In this document: piece after piece, positions 42,200-43,087 of the stretch
Layout of the letters: each line of letters opens with the position of its first letter
Position numbering within the stretch: the first letter of the stretch is position 1
From: Lichenifustis flavocetrariae
GTDB lineage: Bacteria; Pseudomonadota; Alphaproteobacteria; Rhizobiales; Beijerinckiaceae
Assembly: GCF_026130545.1 (NCBI RefSeq)
Contig: NZ_JAMOIM010000040.1
Location: forward strand, 1 to 43,087
Length of the DNA: 43,087 nucleotides
Direction of reading: 5' to 3'
The notes under the pieces: model-generated
The model's input: only the letters and a program-made list of their open reading frames with translations
The model's database searches: none
Told to the model about the DNA's origin: nothing
Translations under genes and position numbers: made by a program

Positions 42200-43033
42200 T
42201 CACCTTGAATCGGCGTCGTTCAGGTCATTTGCTCCTGCAACTTTCGGTTGATGGCCTCGATCTAGAGGCTTCTTCTTTAGGTATCGAGATATCGTCTCGC
42301 GATGAACGGCGAGATACCCCATCTGTTTTAGCTTACTGACAATGAGTTCATCTCTGGTTTTGACCAGTATCCCGACCAGTTTCTTTCCTTCCGTTTCAAG
42401 TGCGACGATCGCCTCCGAGATGTTCTTATCGGACTCCGTTAATCCGAGTTTTTTACCCGCGACGTTGGGAGCGCCGCTCTCTTCCCTTTCAATTGCACGG
42501 TCAGAGTTCGAGCCGTCTTCGTAGACGAACCCAATAAAGCGCCGAGACATCCACCTCACGAAGTTTGTTGTTTCGAGAAAGACCGGCTGTCTCAGACCGC
42601 CCTTTCTGGTTTCGGGCCCGAAGCCGACCGTGAAATCGTTAGGCCCAACAAAATTAGACAGAAAATTAGCGCCGGCGCCTGATTTCGGATCTATTTGCCA
42701 GCTCGGAGCGGATAAAATTTCCAATTCCCCGCTACGCGGCTCTCTTATCAAGCCCGCTATTTCTTGTCTTTGCAGAGCGTCGCGGAATTCATCGGCAGCC
42801 TTGTCGATCGCGTCTTCGTAACCCTGAGCCAGCTTTTCGGTATACTTTCCGCTCCGCTGGCCCAGTTCGCGCCTGCGATCGTCCACAGTGGCGCCTCTGA
42901 TCAGCGCGCGGTAGTTTGGGACGGACTGCTCAAAATAAAGAATGAAAGCCGCAAAAAGCCCAATATGTCCTTTCGGAACAGTATCCGGTGCATCACCCAG
43001 CATAATTTTAGTAATTACCCAGGCCCTTGCCAC
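42200..43033 (-). CDS. Hypothetical protein of the element's right part
   Basis: A 277-aa protein from GTG 43033; the start is uncertain, as GTG has a weak ribosome site and an upstream extension beyond the window edge is possible. It has an N-terminal stretch with hydrophobic residues (HIGLFAAFILYFEQSVPNYR), a helical middle and a C-terminal helix-turn-helix-like end (SKLKQMGYLAVHRETISRYL). The codon use is AT-richer than the primase gene, suggesting separate acquisition. No family is recognised; accessory cargo such as a defence gene is possible but not shown. Confidence 0.55.
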   Translation of the reverse strand: MARAWVITKIMLGDAPDTVPKGHIGLFAAFILYFEQSVPNYRALIRGATVDDRRRELGQRSGKYTEKLAQGYEDAIDKAADEFRDALQRQEIAGLIREPRSGELEILSAPSWQIDPKSGAGANFLSNFVGPNDFTVGFGPETRKGGLRQPVFLETTNFVRWMSRRFIGFVYEDGSNSDRAIEREESGAPNVAGKKLGLTESDKNISEAIVALETEGKKLVGILVKTRDELIVSKLKQMGYLAVHRETISRYLKKKPLDRGHQPKVAGANDLNDADSR

Positions 43034-43087
43034 GCAAGGAAATCGCTGATTCCCTTAGCGAATGAGCCGATTCGATCTTGAGCGTTT

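Larger units (their letters stand above)
30063..43087. mobile_element. Integrative element at tRNA-Val, resembling a phage satellite (left part)
   Basis: From the tRNA-Val scar rightwards there are an integrase, a repressor with divergent operators, many small proteins, a zinc-finger/Toprim/DUF927 primase-helicase, an AlpA-like DNA-binding protein and an iteron cluster. No capsid, portal, terminase or tail gene is seen in about 13 kb. This content recalls P4-like satellites and other small integrative elements that replicate with their own primase. The right end is not in the window, so structural genes further on cannot be excluded. Confidence 0.65.

Overview
The window looks like a high-GC alphaproteobacterial chromosome, probably of the order Hyphomicrobiales. 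This is inferred from gene style: a NasT/NasS and NirA nitrate cluster, AtzF, FetAB, a CYTH-CHAD protein and GTGA/ATGA gene overlaps. The species cannot be told from the sequence. A chromosomal middle block (about 7.25-30.06 kb) lies between two integrated elements, each with a tyrosine integrase next to a tRNA or tRNA fragment.

Left element (1 to about 7.25 kb). From the left edge it holds a serine recombinase running off the window, a 36-codon remnant of a tyrosine recombinase, and about 1.2 kb without a convincing gene. That gap contains eight CTGTA(A/G)/(C/T)TACAG sites in 305 bp. Next come an 827-aa protein with a C-terminal superfamily 1 helicase domain resembling viral RNA helicases, an IS3-family remnant, and a 674-aa tyrosine integrase. 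Three 12-bp direct repeats separate the integrase from the 3' end of an intact tRNA-Gln(UUG), the likely integration target.

Middle block. On the minus strand: nirA (siroheme nitrite/sulfite reductase), an unusual FAD/NADPH flavoprotein with a 4Fe-4S motif instead of a flavodoxin domain, a small unknown protein and crcB. On the plus strand: nasT (interrupted by an in-frame amber codon), nasS and a NarK-type nitrate porter. The leaders of narK and nirA each carry two tandem hexaloop hairpins of the ANTAR type, which suggests that NasT acts on both. An FAD oxidase, a flavodoxin-fold reductase, an HpnW-like amine oxidase and phnX follow; the last two could turn a 2-aminoethylphosphonate into acetaldehyde and phosphate. 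On the minus strand then come a CYTH-CHAD protein, a DUF1810 protein, an Mfd-like translocase, an MBL-fold hydrolase, allophanate hydrolase (AtzF) and the FetAB transporter.

Right element (from about 30.06 kb to beyond the window). It begins at a 3' fragment of tRNA-Val(UAC) followed by an integrase. It carries divergent operons from a compact promoter-operator region next to an XRE-like repressor, a 987-aa zinc finger/Toprim/DUF927 primase-helicase, an AlpA-like DNA-binding protein and many small proteins chained by 4-bp overlaps. No capsid, portal, terminase or tail gene is seen, so it resembles a P4-like phage satellite or small integrative element. Its most striking feature is ten exact copies of TTTCCCAC/GTGGGAAA in 279 bp inside the coding sequence just downstream of the primase gene, a likely replication origin.

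All calls come from reading the sequence and translations; no database or folding program was used.
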